DNA from: Sporomusa malonica
GTDB taxonomy: Bacteria > Bacillota > Negativicutes > Sporomusales > Sporomusaceae
DNA length: 64,000 nt
Reading direction: 5' to 3'
NCBI RefSeq assembly: GCF_900176355.1
Contig: NZ_FWXI01000009.1
Span: 124,001 to 188,000 of the forward strand
The notes beneath the pieces were generated by a model. The model was not told where the DNA came from, made no database searches, and saw only the letters and a list, made by a program, of their open reading frames with translations. Positions 50,788 through 59,679 of the stretch are shown here, piece after piece. A program made the translations under genes and the position numbers. How positions within the stretch are numbered: position 1 is the stretch's first letter; each line of letters begins with the position of its first letter.

Positions 50788-50812
50788 ACAGCCCTCACCA
50801 AATGTGAGGGCT
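50788..50812 (-). terminator. Terminator of the efflux operon
   Basis: Perfect 10-bp stem (50788-50797 with 50803-50812), then TTGCTTTTTA on the minus strand. Confidence 0.88.
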
Positions 50813-50841
50813 GAAATACTGTTTATTGTTGTGGTTCGACG

Positions 50842-51279
50842 TTATCCGTGATGGGCACTATGGTCGTTTGACGAATTGCCCGGAGTTTTCTCAACCTGCT
50901 GATGGCCGCTGTGATCACTGTCCATGTCCACAGAATTCACCAAATCAGACATCATCTGATGAAAACTCATATCCTGCTGAAGCATTTGTTTCATGATTCC
51001 TTGCATCTTGGGAGTTTTCATGACGTCTTTCATCGCCTTTTGCATTTCAGGGTTTTTCATCATTTCAATGCACTGTTTTTGCATCTCCGGACTCGCCATC
51101 ATTTGAGCCATGGCCTTAGCATCCATGTTCCCCATCATAGCTCCCTTTTGGTTTGCCGGCGCTTCACATGCCTGAGGCGCTTTTTCGGCCGCGCTAGCTA
51201 TTGTTGGGCTAACACCCAACCCAAACACAGACGCGGTTACAAGACCGCCAACAACCCAAATTGCCAATTTCTTATTCAT
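50842..51279 (-). CDS. Exported Met/His-rich protein (145 aa)
   Basis: Signal peptide (KLAIWVVGGLVTASVFGLG...ASA). The mature part is very rich in Met and Gln with repeats of MKNPEMQKAM type and ends in VDMDSDHSGHQQ and SNDHSAHHG. Such sequences bind Cu(I) or Ag(I). GGAGG precedes the ATG. Last gene of the efflux operon. It is not a known family to me, but its composition is like periplasmic copper-binding proteins such as CusF-like or PcoE-like ones. Confidence 0.85.
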   Translation of the reverse strand: MNKKLAIWVVGGLVTASVFGLGVSPTIASAAEKAPQACEAPANQKGAMMGNMDAKAMAQMMASPEMQKQCIEMMKNPEMQKAMKDVMKTPKMQGIMKQMLQQDMSFHQMMSDLVNSVDMDSDHSGHQQVEKTPGNSSNDHSAHHG

Positions 51280-51326
51280 TATAAACCCTCCAAGTATACT
51301 TTTTTAATCTATGAATTTTTGCTTAA

Positions 51327-51884
51327 TTATAGCACTCGCTTTGCCCCGTAATACCGTTTAACGAAATACGTATCGTTCATGTCCCCTATTGCCACTATAC
51401 CTTGGGAAAAGGAAGTGTGGATGAATTTATCGCCGCCGATATAAATTCCCACATGGGACGCGCCTGGCTCATAGGTGGTGAAATAAACTAAATCACCTGG
51501 CTGCAGTGCTAGCGGCGATACCGTCCGCCCGACCAGAAACTGTAGATCAGCGGTGCGGGGCAGATTAATCCCGGCCTGCCGGTATACATACTGCACCAGC
51601 CCGGAACAGTCAAAACCCCGGGCCGGAGAAGCCCCGCCCCAAACCACCGGTTGACCAAGCATATTCCTAGCTGATGCCAATATTTGCGAAGTCTGCCCGT
51701 TGGGTATAGCAAGACTTCGGGCGACCATTTGCTGCTCATCGGCAACCGGCAGAACGGCCCCCGACAGAATGGAGTCAAGTGACTGGACAAACTGGTTATA
51801 CCCGGAAGCCGGAGCGGCCTCAGCCTCTGCCACTGGGCTTAGCAACATGCCGGCCAGTACGGCAATCAGTATCCATCTGTTCAT
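51327..51884 (-). CDS. Exported NlpC/P60 peptidoglycan hydrolase
   Basis: 185 residues. Signal peptide (1-23, ending AEAEA). The NlpC/P60 cysteine-peptidase domain has the catalytic Cys in GFDCSGLVQYVYRQAG and His in GASHVGIYIGG. It cleaves peptide cross-bridges of the wall. AAAGGAGG precedes the ATG. It is inside the efflux operon, between two metal-binding-type proteins; one use would be to open the wall for the tripartite pump. Confidence 0.93.
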   Translation of the reverse strand: MNRWILIAVLAGMLLSPVAEAEAAPASGYNQFVQSLDSILSGAVLPVADEQQMVARSLAIPNGQTSQILASARNMLGQPVVWGGASPARGFDCSGLVQYVYRQAGINLPRTADLQFLVGRTVSPLALQPGDLVYFTTYEPGASHVGIYIGGDKFIHTSFSQGIVAIGDMNDTYFVKRYYGAKRVL

Positions 51885-51909
51885 TGGCCGCTCCTCCTTT
51901 CCGAGCCAT

Positions 51910-52371
51910 TTAATGGCTCATGGTCTGCAGGTGAGTAGTCGTCTGCTTCATAAGGTCCTGCATAGCCTTTACTTTGCTCTCTAGGGCACTTGGGTCTGTT
52001 TTACCGGAGTTCACAGTGTCTTTAATCTCAACAGCGGCTTTACGCAATTTGTCTTTTAACCCGGCATCCATCATATGAGGCATGACCTTATCGGTAGTAC
52101 TTACCAATTGCGCGGCGCTCTTTTGCGCATCCATTGTTTGGCCTGCTTTCACTTGTTTGACCATATCCTGCAAAGATTTATCCATGTCTTTCATCATAGG
52201 CATCGGGTCTTCCTTGGGCATGGCTGCACTATGCCCTTGATGACCAGATGCTTGCTCTTGACTGGCAGCTGGCGGTTTGGCAGCCGTTTTTTCATTGGAG
52301 CCGCAACCGGCTAGAAGAGACATAACTACGGTAATAACTAAAGTGCCTAGTAATACTTTGCTTTTTATCAT
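51910..52371 (-). CDS. Lipoprotein with Met/His-rich head (153 aa)
   Basis: Lipobox LLAGC (Cys at about 22). After it, ASGHQGHSAAMPKEDPMPMM, a stretch of His and Met, then a helical part to the end. A copper- or silver-binding role is likely from composition. It is 50 bp after the RND pump gene on the same strand. Not a recognised family. Confidence 0.85.
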   Translation of the reverse strand: MIKSKVLLGTLVITVVMSLLAGCGSNEKTAAKPPAASQEQASGHQGHSAAMPKEDPMPMMKDMDKSLQDMVKQVKAGQTMDAQKSAAQLVSTTDKVMPHMMDAGLKDKLRKAAVEIKDTVNSGKTDPSALESKVKAMQDLMKQTTTHLQTMSH

Positions 52372-52422
52372 AATTGAATAGCCTCCAATCGATTTTATAA
52401 AGAAATAGTTAGTTAACTGCGC

Positions 52423-55400
52423 TTAGTCGGCAGTATGAGCTTTACCAGTTGCTGCTGGATTCTTGCGCTCGCGCCACCGGTTCCAGACCAGGTAGATGCA
52501 CGGTAACACAATCAAGGTCAAAATCGTGGAGGTAACCAGACCGCCCACAACGACCGTGGCCATCGGACGCTGCACCTCAGCGCCGGTACCTGTGGCAAAG
52601 ATTAAGGGAAACAAGCCCAAACTGGCGACCAGGGCGGTGATCATGACAGGTCGCAGACGAGTATGTGCGCCTTCAACAATGGCTTCTTCCAATGACCGAT
52701 GGTCTCGCAGTTGTTTAATATAGGTCACCATAATAACCCCGTTTTGCACCGCTATCCCAAAGAGGGCGATGAACCCGACAGCCGCCGCTACCGTTAGGTA
52801 AGTGCTGGTGGCATACATGGCCACAATTCCGCCTACCAAGGAAAACGGGATGTTCATCAGGATGAGGAAAGCATCACTGGCCGACTTAAAGGTCATATAG
52901 AGTAAGAAGAAGGTGAGCACGATGACCGCTGGCACCACCAGTGACAGACGGTCTTTCGCCCGTTGCTGGTTTTCATACTGTCCGGTCCATTTCAGAGAAT
53001 ATCCGGGAGGCAAATCAACCTTTTCCTTGATGACCTTGTTCGCTTCATCAACAAAACTAACCACATCCCGGCCCCGGGTATTCATCTGCACGATCATCCG
53101 GTAGACGCCGTTTTCACTGCTGATCATCGACGGCCCGTCCACCACCTGGAACTGAGCCACTTCGCCCAGTTGTACATAGGTACCAGTAGCCGGGCCGGCA
53201 ACTGCTGCAGTTGCACCGCCGCCCATGCCGCCCATTCCGCCGCTGCTGCTTTTCCCCGCGGCGCCGCCACCGGTTACCGGAATAAGGATATTTTGCATGG
53301 CGTCAATGGTTTCTCGATTTTCCCGGTTATAGCGTACTAATACATTGAAACGTTTTTTGCCTTCGATTGTAGTGGTGGCGATTTTGCCACCTACGGCTAA
53401 TTCAATAGCATCTTCGACATCGGCAATGTTAAGACCATATCGGGCTGCTTTTTCCCGGTTGACTTGAATCTCCAGGTAGGAAGCGCCAAAGACCCGCTCG
53501 GCCAACAGATCGCTGACTCCTGGCACGGTTCCCAGTGCCTTTTCAATATCAAAGGCTTTTTGCTGCAGCACCTTGAGGTCTTCCCCATAGAGTTTGATGC
53601 CGAGCTCGGTACGAACCCCGGTGGTCAACATGGATAACCGGCCGGCAATTGGTTGGGTAAAGGCTAAATTGAGTCCGGGAATGCTGGCTAGTTTGACCAT
53701 CATTTCCTGTTCAATCGTCTCCTTTGTCATACCAGGCCGCCACTGATCTTTTGGTTTTAAGGTGACAATGGTTTCAATCATACTAATCGGCGCTGGATCC
53801 ATGGCCGACTCGGCCCGGCCCACCTTGCCCACCGACATGTCGATTTCCGGAATGTCCATGATCACTTTATCCATGGTTTTGGCTGCTTCCAGTGCTTCTG
53901 TCAACGACACACTAGGCAGCATGGTTGGCATCACCAGGAACGTTCCTTCATCCAAAGCCGGCATAAAGGTGGTGCCAATGAGCGGTAATAACGAGAACCC
54001 AGCGACCATCACAACGACGGCGATGACAATGGTGGTCTTACTGTGCTTTAATACCGTTTTCAAAGTAGGGACATACCATTGATGCATCTTGGCAACAATC
54101 CAGGTATCCTTTTCCTCAATCTTGCCTCTGAGCAGTAAGGTGCACAGCACCGGTACCAAGGTGAAAGCCAGCAGCAGTGACCCGCTCATGGCAAAGGATT
54201 TAGCCCAGGCCATCGGCGTATACATCTTGCCTTCGGTACCGGTCATGGTAAATACCGGCAGGAAGGTGACAATGATAATGGTGATGGAAAAAAAGATGGG
54301 TGCAGCTACTTCTTTTGCCGCTTCCAACGTTACATCAACAATGTTGCGCCGGCCGCGGTCCTCCGCCAAATGTCGGTAGATGTTTTCCACCATAACAATG
54401 GCCGCGTCGGTCATGACCCCAATACCGATGGCAATGCCGCCAAGGGACATTAAGTTGGCCGATAGGTGAATCTGTTTCATGGCAATGAGCGCAATCAGGA
54501 TGCCGATAGGAATGGCACTGGTCACAATCAAGCTGGACCGGACATTGCCGAGGAAGATGATTACAATAATTGAGACTAAAATAAATTCTTCAATTAACGC
54601 CCGGGTCAGTGTATTGACCGCTTTTTTCACCAGATCGGTCTGATCGTAAAAAGGTACAATCCGCATGCCTTCCGGTAAGGTTGGCTGAATTTCGGCAATC
54701 TTGGCTTTTACTTGGTCAATGACGTTTAGCGTGTTTTCGCCCATACGCTGAATGACAATACCACCGGCCGCTTCATAACCGGATTTGGTCAGCACGCCCC
54801 GGCGAAAGTCCGGGCCGGCGGTCACGTTGGCTACATCTTTGATATATATCGGCACATTGTTGTTTTGAGCAATTACTATATTTTTAATATCGTCAGGTGA
54901 CTGGATTAATCCCAGCCCGCGGATGATGAATTCCTGACCGTTTTGCTCGACAACCTTTGCCCCAATGTTGGCATTGTTGGCGCCAAGCGCCCCAAATACC
55001 TGGTTAAAGGTAACCCGGTAGCTTTGCAGGAGATGAGGATCCAGATTGATCTGGTACTGCATCACATAGCCGCCAATGCTGGCGACCTCAGCTACGCCAG
55101 GCACAGCGCTTAGTTGCTGCTTGATCGTGAAATCCTCAACTGTACGCAGATCCGCCAGGTTGTGTCGGTCGCTTTCCACGGTATACATAAAGACCTGGCC
55201 CATTGGCGTGCTAACCGGTCCCAGGGCAGGCTGAACGCCGCGCGGCAATTGGGGAATAGCTTGCTGCACTTTTTCGTTCACAACTTGACGGGCAAAATAA
55301 GGCTCGACCCCGTCTTCAAAGATTACGGTAATGAGCGACATCCCAAAGGAGGAAGCAGAGCGTACTTCTTTGACCTTTGGCAGTCCCCGCAAGGCCGTCT

Positions 55401-55608
55401 CCAGCGGATAGGTGACCTGGTCCTGAATTTCCTGCGGGCCGCGGCCCATCCAATCGGCCGAAACGAGTACTTGGTTTTCACTGAGGTCGGGAAAAGCGTC
55501 GATGGGGGTGTCACGCACGACAAAGACTCCCCAGACAATAATTAGCGCGGATAATACCAGGATAATCGCACGGTTTCTCAAGGAAAACTCGATTAATTTA
55601 TTTAACAT
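52423..55608 (-). CDS. CusA-type heavy-metal RND efflux pump
   Basis: 1061 residues, 12 membrane segments. The three methionines that carry Cu/Ag in E. coli CusA are kept at 560 (FLVMPTMLP), 610 (APISMIETI) and 660 (RLSMLTTG), 50 residues apart as there, so copper/silver rather than zinc/cobalt is likely. Proton-relay Asp at 401 (MTDAAIVMVEN). A Gly/Ser/Met-rich insertion at about 780-808 (SSSGGMGGMGGG) is not usual. AAGGGGGAG precedes the ATG. It follows the membrane-fusion gene by 11 bp. Confidence 0.96.
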   Translation of the reverse strand: MLNKLIEFSLRNRAIILVLSALIIVWGVFVVRDTPIDAFPDLSENQVLVSADWMGRGPQEIQDQVTYPLETALRGLPKVKEVRSASSFGMSLITVIFEDGVEPYFARQVVNEKVQQAIPQLPRGVQPALGPVSTPMGQVFMYTVESDRHNLADLRTVEDFTIKQQLSAVPGVAEVASIGGYVMQYQINLDPHLLQSYRVTFNQVFGALGANNANIGAKVVEQNGQEFIIRGLGLIQSPDDIKNIVIAQNNNVPIYIKDVANVTAGPDFRRGVLTKSGYEAAGGIVIQRMGENTLNVIDQVKAKIAEIQPTLPEGMRIVPFYDQTDLVKKAVNTLTRALIEEFILVSIIVIIFLGNVRSSLIVTSAIPIGILIALIAMKQIHLSANLMSLGGIAIGIGVMTDAAIVMVENIYRHLAEDRGRRNIVDVTLEAAKEVAAPIFFSITIIIVTFLPVFTMTGTEGKMYTPMAWAKSFAMSGSLLLAFTLVPVLCTLLLRGKIEEKDTWIVAKMHQWYVPTLKTVLKHSKTTIVIAVVVMVAGFSLLPLIGTTFMPALDEGTFLVMPTMLPSVSLTEALEAAKTMDKVIMDIPEIDMSVGKVGRAESAMDPAPISMIETIVTLKPKDQWRPGMTKETIEQEMMVKLASIPGLNLAFTQPIAGRLSMLTTGVRTELGIKLYGEDLKVLQQKAFDIEKALGTVPGVSDLLAERVFGASYLEIQVNREKAARYGLNIADVEDAIELAVGGKIATTTIEGKKRFNVLVRYNRENRETIDAMQNILIPVTGGGAAGKSSSGGMGGMGGGATAAVAGPATGTYVQLGEVAQFQVVDGPSMISSENGVYRMIVQMNTRGRDVVSFVDEANKVIKEKVDLPPGYSLKWTGQYENQQRAKDRLSLVVPAVIVLTFFLLYMTFKSASDAFLILMNIPFSLVGGIVAMYATSTYLTVAAAVGFIALFGIAVQNGVIMVTYIKQLRDHRSLEEAIVEGAHTRLRPVMITALVASLGLFPLIFATGTGAEVQRPMATVVVGGLVTSTILTLIVLPCIYLVWNRWRERKNPAATGKAHTAD

Positions 55609-55619
55609 ACCGCTCCCCC

Positions 55620-56918
55620 TTAATGACCGCTATGGTCGCTACCGGCAGCCGGAGCAGCAGGTGCAAGCGGTGTTTTTGCCGGAACTGCTGCACCACTATT
55701 AGAGCTGCTTGGAGCAGGTGCCGGTGTGGCGGCGCCCTTGGCAGCCCCTCCGCCACCATGACCAGCATGGCTGCCAAGGCTGCCTAATTTGGTCTGGGAA
55801 TCAATAAGGAAGGTGGCCGCTGTTACGACTGTTTCACCAGGCTGCAGTCCGGACAGTATTTGAATATAGCCATCGGCGTGCTGCCCGACAACCACCTCTC
55901 GTTTAACAAAGGTGTCTTCACTTTGAGCTATAAAGACGATTTTACGGCTGCCAGTATCCAGCAAGCTTGATTCTGGTATAACCAGGCTGTCCCCGAGCGG
56001 GATTTGCACATTGGCGTTAACGAACATATTAGGCTTCAGCTTACCTGTAGGATTAGCCATTTCGACCCGTACTTTGACTGTCCGAGTAGCATCATCGAGT
56101 ACCGGGTTAATAAAGGTCACATTCCCCGTAAAGGTTTGCCCCGGGTAGGCACCGCTGGTTACCACGACCGGCTGACCGGGAGTAATGCCAGCAATGTCTT
56201 TTTCGTAAATATCAGCATACAGCCAAACAGTAGCTAAGTCCGATAGACTGTACAGTTTATCGCCAGGCATAATGAATGCTCCGGGCAGCACTTGTTTTTC
56301 CAACACAGTGCCGCCGAACTGAGCATAGATAGTCATATGATCTTTGGGCTGGCGGGTATGTTCCAGATGCGCGATGTCATTGTCTGAAACATTTAACAGC
56401 TGCAGTTTACGCCGGGCTGCGTCCCGCAGGCGGCTGTTGATCTGAACCACATCTTTGCTGGCGTTTTTCAGTTTCTGCACACTTTCTATTGCCAGCAGAT
56501 ATTCTTCCTGTGCAGCTATATAAGTCGGGCTATACACGGAAGCGATTGCTTGACCAGGGGCAATGGTTTCTCCATCGGCGGTTACATAAAGTTCATCCAC
56601 CCGACCTTCGACACGGGAAGTGATATAGGTGCGGCCGCTTTCATTCATAGCAATCTTGCCGGTGGTCTTGACTTCCTTGGCGAGCGACTTAACGACTGCT
56701 TGCGCGGTTTGCACCCCAGCCAATTGTCGAGCCTTGGCGTCTAGGGTGACTGTATCGCCCATAGCCATAACCGGGGCATTTGTTTGGTGGCTTGTATGGT
56801 CTACAGCCGCCGATTTATTGTGCTGAACAGTATAGTAATAGCCGACACCGCCAATGACCAACACACCAGCGGTTACACCAATAATAAGTTTCTTCTTGGC
56901 CTGTAGTTTTTCGATCAT
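55620..56918 (-). CDS. Membrane-fusion protein of the efflux pump (CusB-like)
   Basis: 432 residues. N-terminal membrane anchor (about 11-28), then HlyD-type barrel-sandwich hybrid with a coiled-coil hairpin (about 125-170) and beta-barrel. Near the N-terminus is AVDHTSHQTNAPVMAMGD, and the end is a Gly/Ala/Pro-rich tail finishing AAGSDHSGH, with HAGHGGG before it, so both ends have His. It bridges pump and TolC-type channel. Confidence 0.94.
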   Translation of the reverse strand: MIEKLQAKKKLIIGVTAGVLVIGGVGYYYTVQHNKSAAVDHTSHQTNAPVMAMGDTVTLDAKARQLAGVQTAQAVVKSLAKEVKTTGKIAMNESGRTYITSRVEGRVDELYVTADGETIAPGQAIASVYSPTYIAAQEEYLLAIESVQKLKNASKDVVQINSRLRDAARRKLQLLNVSDNDIAHLEHTRQPKDHMTIYAQFGGTVLEKQVLPGAFIMPGDKLYSLSDLATVWLYADIYEKDIAGITPGQPVVVTSGAYPGQTFTGNVTFINPVLDDATRTVKVRVEMANPTGKLKPNMFVNANVQIPLGDSLVIPESSLLDTGSRKIVFIAQSEDTFVKREVVVGQHADGYIQILSGLQPGETVVTAATFLIDSQTKLGSLGSHAGHGGGGAAKGAATPAPAPSSSNSGAAVPAKTPLAPAAPAAGSDHSGH

Positions 56919-56944
56919 GCTGTCCTCTCCCTTTTTCGCTTACT

Positions 56945-58288
56945 TTATGGCTGTGCTCCACTTGTGAATAAAGGCTTCCCTATCGTTTTTTCTAAATTAG
57001 CTGCCGCTTTTTCATAATCTGTTTTAGCTTTGTATAGACCCAACTTAGCATTGCGGAGGGTATTTACGCTTTCCAGGACAGTCATAAGGTCTACTTTGCC
57101 ATGGGTGTAACCGACAACAGCAGCCTGGTAGGTCTGCTCGGCCTGGGGAATGAGGGTATTCTTATATAGTTCAATTTGACGCCAGGTAGCTTGGGCATCG
57201 GTAAGCGTCATTTGGACATCAAGTTCGGTCATATTCTTCATATTCTGAAGAGCAGCTTGCGAGGCTTCGAGGCTGGCCTGGGCTGCTTTTATTTCGGCTT
57301 TATTTTTACCCTGCCAGATGGGGAACATTGCCATAACTTCAATTTTCCAGGTCGATTTCCGTTCGCCCAGCATCAATGTCGTTTTCATGGGGTCCATAGG
57401 GTCCACTTGTGACTCGATCATAGACTCCTTATTCTTTTTGTAACCCAAATTGACTTCAAAGTCAGGCAGCTGTTGTTTTTTCGCTAATTCAACTCCGCTT
57501 TTGGCCATATCAACTTGATATTGCATCCCAGCGACTGACGGCTTGCCTTCATTCGCGGTTTTAATAAGACCGGCCATATCAAAATTAGGGGGAGGGGCGG
57601 TAAATTCTTCTTTGACCTCAAAGCTTGTCTCGGTGCTGCGGCCCATCAGGTTGTTAATCCTTGCTTTGGCCACAGCCTCCATTGAGGCCATATTTAAAAG
57701 ATCAATTGTCATTTGCGAAAACTCAGTCTGAGCTTTCAATGTATCCTGAAGCGGCACCATACCGGTTGAGTAATTGACTTGCGCCAATTTTGCGAGCTGA
57801 CCCATAAGTTGCTGGCTCTCTTTACCAATTATCAGCGCCTGTTTGGAGTAAAGGTAATCGTAATAGGCCTGTTTTGCTTGGGTGTAAATCTCAACCTGTT
57901 TCTCACTCCAGGCGGCTTTGGTCATATATGCTTCATTCTCAGCCATCTTCCCCATTGCCTTAAGCTTAGACGGATTCATAATTTCCTGGCTGATACTAAA
58001 TTCGGTCATCATACCTTGACCCGGGTTTAAGCTCGTGGTGGGGATATCGTCCTTCATAATCCCTACTTTAAGGTTGGGCTGTGCTGTGACTGCGGGAATG
58101 CGACTGGACTTCTCCTCCCATTTTTTTTCGGTTTCGATAACCGATGGGTTGTTTTTCATGGCATGATTCACGATTTCCTGCAGGGTCATGGGTTGCTCCT
58201 CTGCAAGCACTGGCGATAAATTAGTTGCAAGCATAATACTGCACATGATGATTGCTCTTAAGATGCCAGTTTTTGGGGTACTGCTCAT
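56945..58288 (-). CDS. TolC-family outer-membrane efflux channel (CusC-like)
   Basis: 447 residues. Signal peptide (about 1-28, ending VLAEE). The rest is the repeated alpha-helical barrel of TolC/OEP proteins (two repeats, about 40-220 and 240-430). Its presence implies an outer membrane. AAGGAGG precedes the ATG. First gene of the operon channel, fusion protein, pump, lipoprotein, NlpC/P60, exported protein. Confidence 0.94.
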   Translation of the reverse strand: MSSTPKTGILRAIIMCSIMLATNLSPVLAEEQPMTLQEIVNHAMKNNPSVIETEKKWEEKSSRIPAVTAQPNLKVGIMKDDIPTTSLNPGQGMMTEFSISQEIMNPSKLKAMGKMAENEAYMTKAAWSEKQVEIYTQAKQAYYDYLYSKQALIIGKESQQLMGQLAKLAQVNYSTGMVPLQDTLKAQTEFSQMTIDLLNMASMEAVAKARINNLMGRSTETSFEVKEEFTAPPPNFDMAGLIKTANEGKPSVAGMQYQVDMAKSGVELAKKQQLPDFEVNLGYKKNKESMIESQVDPMDPMKTTLMLGERKSTWKIEVMAMFPIWQGKNKAEIKAAQASLEASQAALQNMKNMTELDVQMTLTDAQATWRQIELYKNTLIPQAEQTYQAAVVGYTHGKVDLMTVLESVNTLRNAKLGLYKAKTDYEKAAANLEKTIGKPLFTSGAQP

Positions 58289-58388
58289 TATTGTCGCCTC
58301 CTTGGATTCTATTTTTACGGCCTCAGCACTAGAGCTTTATGTAGTATGCAATAGTATCTGCACTACTCGGCTATCATGCCTGACTATT

Positions 58389-58436
58389 ACTATACCTTAC
58401 GAATTTGAAGATCTTATGAAGATACAGTGAAAATCT
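58389..58436 (-). promoter_or_regulatory. Operator (three 11-bp repeats) and -10 box of the efflux operon
   Basis: Units start at 58404, 58415 and 58426 (TTTGAAG, TATGAAG, AGTGAAA). TATAGT at 58394-58389 lies 9 bp from the first. Confidence 0.75.
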
Positions 58437-58518
58437 GTTGAATTTGATAAAATATTTTAGTAGAAACCACGACAGCAAGAATCAGCCTCGAATGAGTAGA
58501 AGTTTAAAAAAAACAAAA

Positions 58519-58544
58519 CAGCTCTCTACCCATACAGAGAGCTG
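58519..58544 (-). terminator. Terminator after the 58560 gene
   Basis: Perfect 9-bp stem (58519-58527 with 58536-58544), then a long T-run on the minus strand. Confidence 0.9.
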
Positions 58545-58559
58545 TCTGCAAATTATCGG

Positions 58560-58868
58560 TTACTGCTGAGGCATGGTATTAGTTTGTTGGTTGGAGTGGC
58601 AGTTGGCATTGCCCCCCATCATGCCGCCGCTACCGCCCATCATGCCGTTCATCATTGAACCCATGTTGGCCATATGCTCATCCATGGCTTTTGCTTGTTC
58701 GGGCGTCAATACACCATCTTTTACATGCTGCTCCACCATGCTTTTATGCATTTCATTCATTTGCCCTTTATCCATCATACCCGGTGCAGGTGACTCGGCG
58801 AAAGCGAAGGTGGCTCCCAGCGCGATAACCAACGCGGCTGCCAAACCTATAATTAAACCTTTTTTCAT
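58560..58868 (-). CDS. Exported Met-rich protein (102 aa), DUF2680-like
   Basis: ATG at 58868 with AAGGGGG upstream; the frame is open 16 codons further up without a ribosome site. Signal peptide ends ATFAFAES. The middle VKDGVLTPEQAKAMDEHM is like DUF2680 (YckD) proteins. The end is rich in Met and Gly (MGSMMNGMMGGSGGMMGGNANC), likely binding Cu(I). Own promoter and operator at 58902-58949. Confidence 0.85.
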   Translation of the reverse strand: MKKGLIIGLAAALVIALGATFAFAESPAPGMMDKGQMNEMHKSMVEQHVKDGVLTPEQAKAMDEHMANMGSMMNGMMGGSGGMMGGNANCHSNQQTNTMPQQ

Positions 58869-58901
58869 TTTGTTTTTCCCCCTTGTTTTGGATTTGTCTT
58901 T

Positions 58902-58949
58902 ATTATAGCAAGTCATTATGAAGAAGCTGTGAAGATTTCTTGAAGAACT
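58902..58949 (-). promoter_or_regulatory. Operator (three 11-bp repeats) and -10 box of the 58560 gene
   Basis: Units start at 58917, 58928 and 58939 (TATGAAG, TGTGAAG, CTTGAAG), with TATGCG at 58950. TATAAT at 58907-58902 lies 9 bp from the first. Together with the site at 45273 it is the clearest of the set. Confidence 0.78.
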
Positions 58950-58996
58950 TATGCGATTTTACAATGTAAATCTGATTTTGATTTTCGTCAAAATAA

Positions 58997-59037
58997 AATA
59001 CGCAAAAGCCTATTTATTGTACAGGCTTTTGCGTATT
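58997..59037 (-). terminator. Terminator hairpin
   Basis: Perfect 15-bp stem (58997-59011 with 59023-59037), followed by TTTTATTTTG on the minus strand. It ends the unit of 59085-59679. Confidence 0.85.
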
Positions 59038-59084
59038 GTTAATTAAAGGATCCAGTTTGCGCATAGTATCTATCTACAAATCTC

Positions 59085-59222
59085 TCATCTAGAAACTGGC
59101 AACGATATAAGTATGTACACTACCAAAAAAATAATTAATACTATCCCGCTCCAGACGTAATAAGAACTACGTTTACGCCTATGTGGTAGCTGCTGCCTAA
59201 CCAACTCACGAGCCAGAAACAC
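59085..59222 (-). CDS. Small basic membrane protein (45 aa)
   Basis: GTG start at 59222 with GGAG seven bases upstream. A basic head (RQQLPHRRKRSSYYVW) and one hydrophobic segment (GIVLIIFLVVYILISLPV). Unknown family; the stop is 47 bp before the terminator. It follows the 59287 gene on the same strand. Confidence 0.5.
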   Translation of the reverse strand: MFLARELVRQQLPHRRKRSSYYVWSGIVLIIFLVVYILISLPVSR

Positions 59223-59286
59223 CTAATCACTCCATTCAGTATAATAATAACTATACATATATCAGTTATAGACATGATCTAGTAAG

Positions 59287-59679
59287 CTAGCTATAACTAC
59301 ATTTGACTCTCTTTTCTTTAGCGAGCTCATCTAAGTCCCTAACAACAAAGTTTGCAGGGAGTTCATTTCCGCTTTCTATTACAAGCTTCGTATCATTTAA
59401 TATCAACATAACTTCATTGTCATTAAGTCGCTTTTCTGTATTTATATATGGAAAAAACAATTTTATCTTCCCGCTTAATACGTACACTACTCGGTAGCTG
59501 GTAGCTCTAATATTTTCAGCAGAAATATCATATAATTTTTTTATACACTTTAGACATAAACCAGGGCAATTAATGCACTTGTTAAAGTTTATTTGGTTTT
59601 CTAAAACAGCACAAAACGGTTCAATGTTACTGACAGACTTTTTCTCATTAACAGAGCAGGAAAAAAAAGATATATCCAT
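59287..59679 (-). CDS. Cys-rich protein of unknown function (130 aa)
   Basis: ATG at 59679 with GGAGGT upstream. The N-terminal half has CINCPGLCLKCIKK, a likely metal or iron-sulfur site. The C-terminal half is beta-rich (YRVVYVLSGKIKLFF, NDNEVMLILND), like a small cupin. I do not recognise the family; a redox- or metal-sensing protein is possible. Confidence 0.65.
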   Translation of the reverse strand: MDISFFSCSVNEKKSVSNIEPFCAVLENQINFNKCINCPGLCLKCIKKLYDISAENIRATSYRVVYVLSGKIKLFFPYINTEKRLNDNEVMLILNDTKLVIESGNELPANFVVRDLDELAKEKRVKCSYS

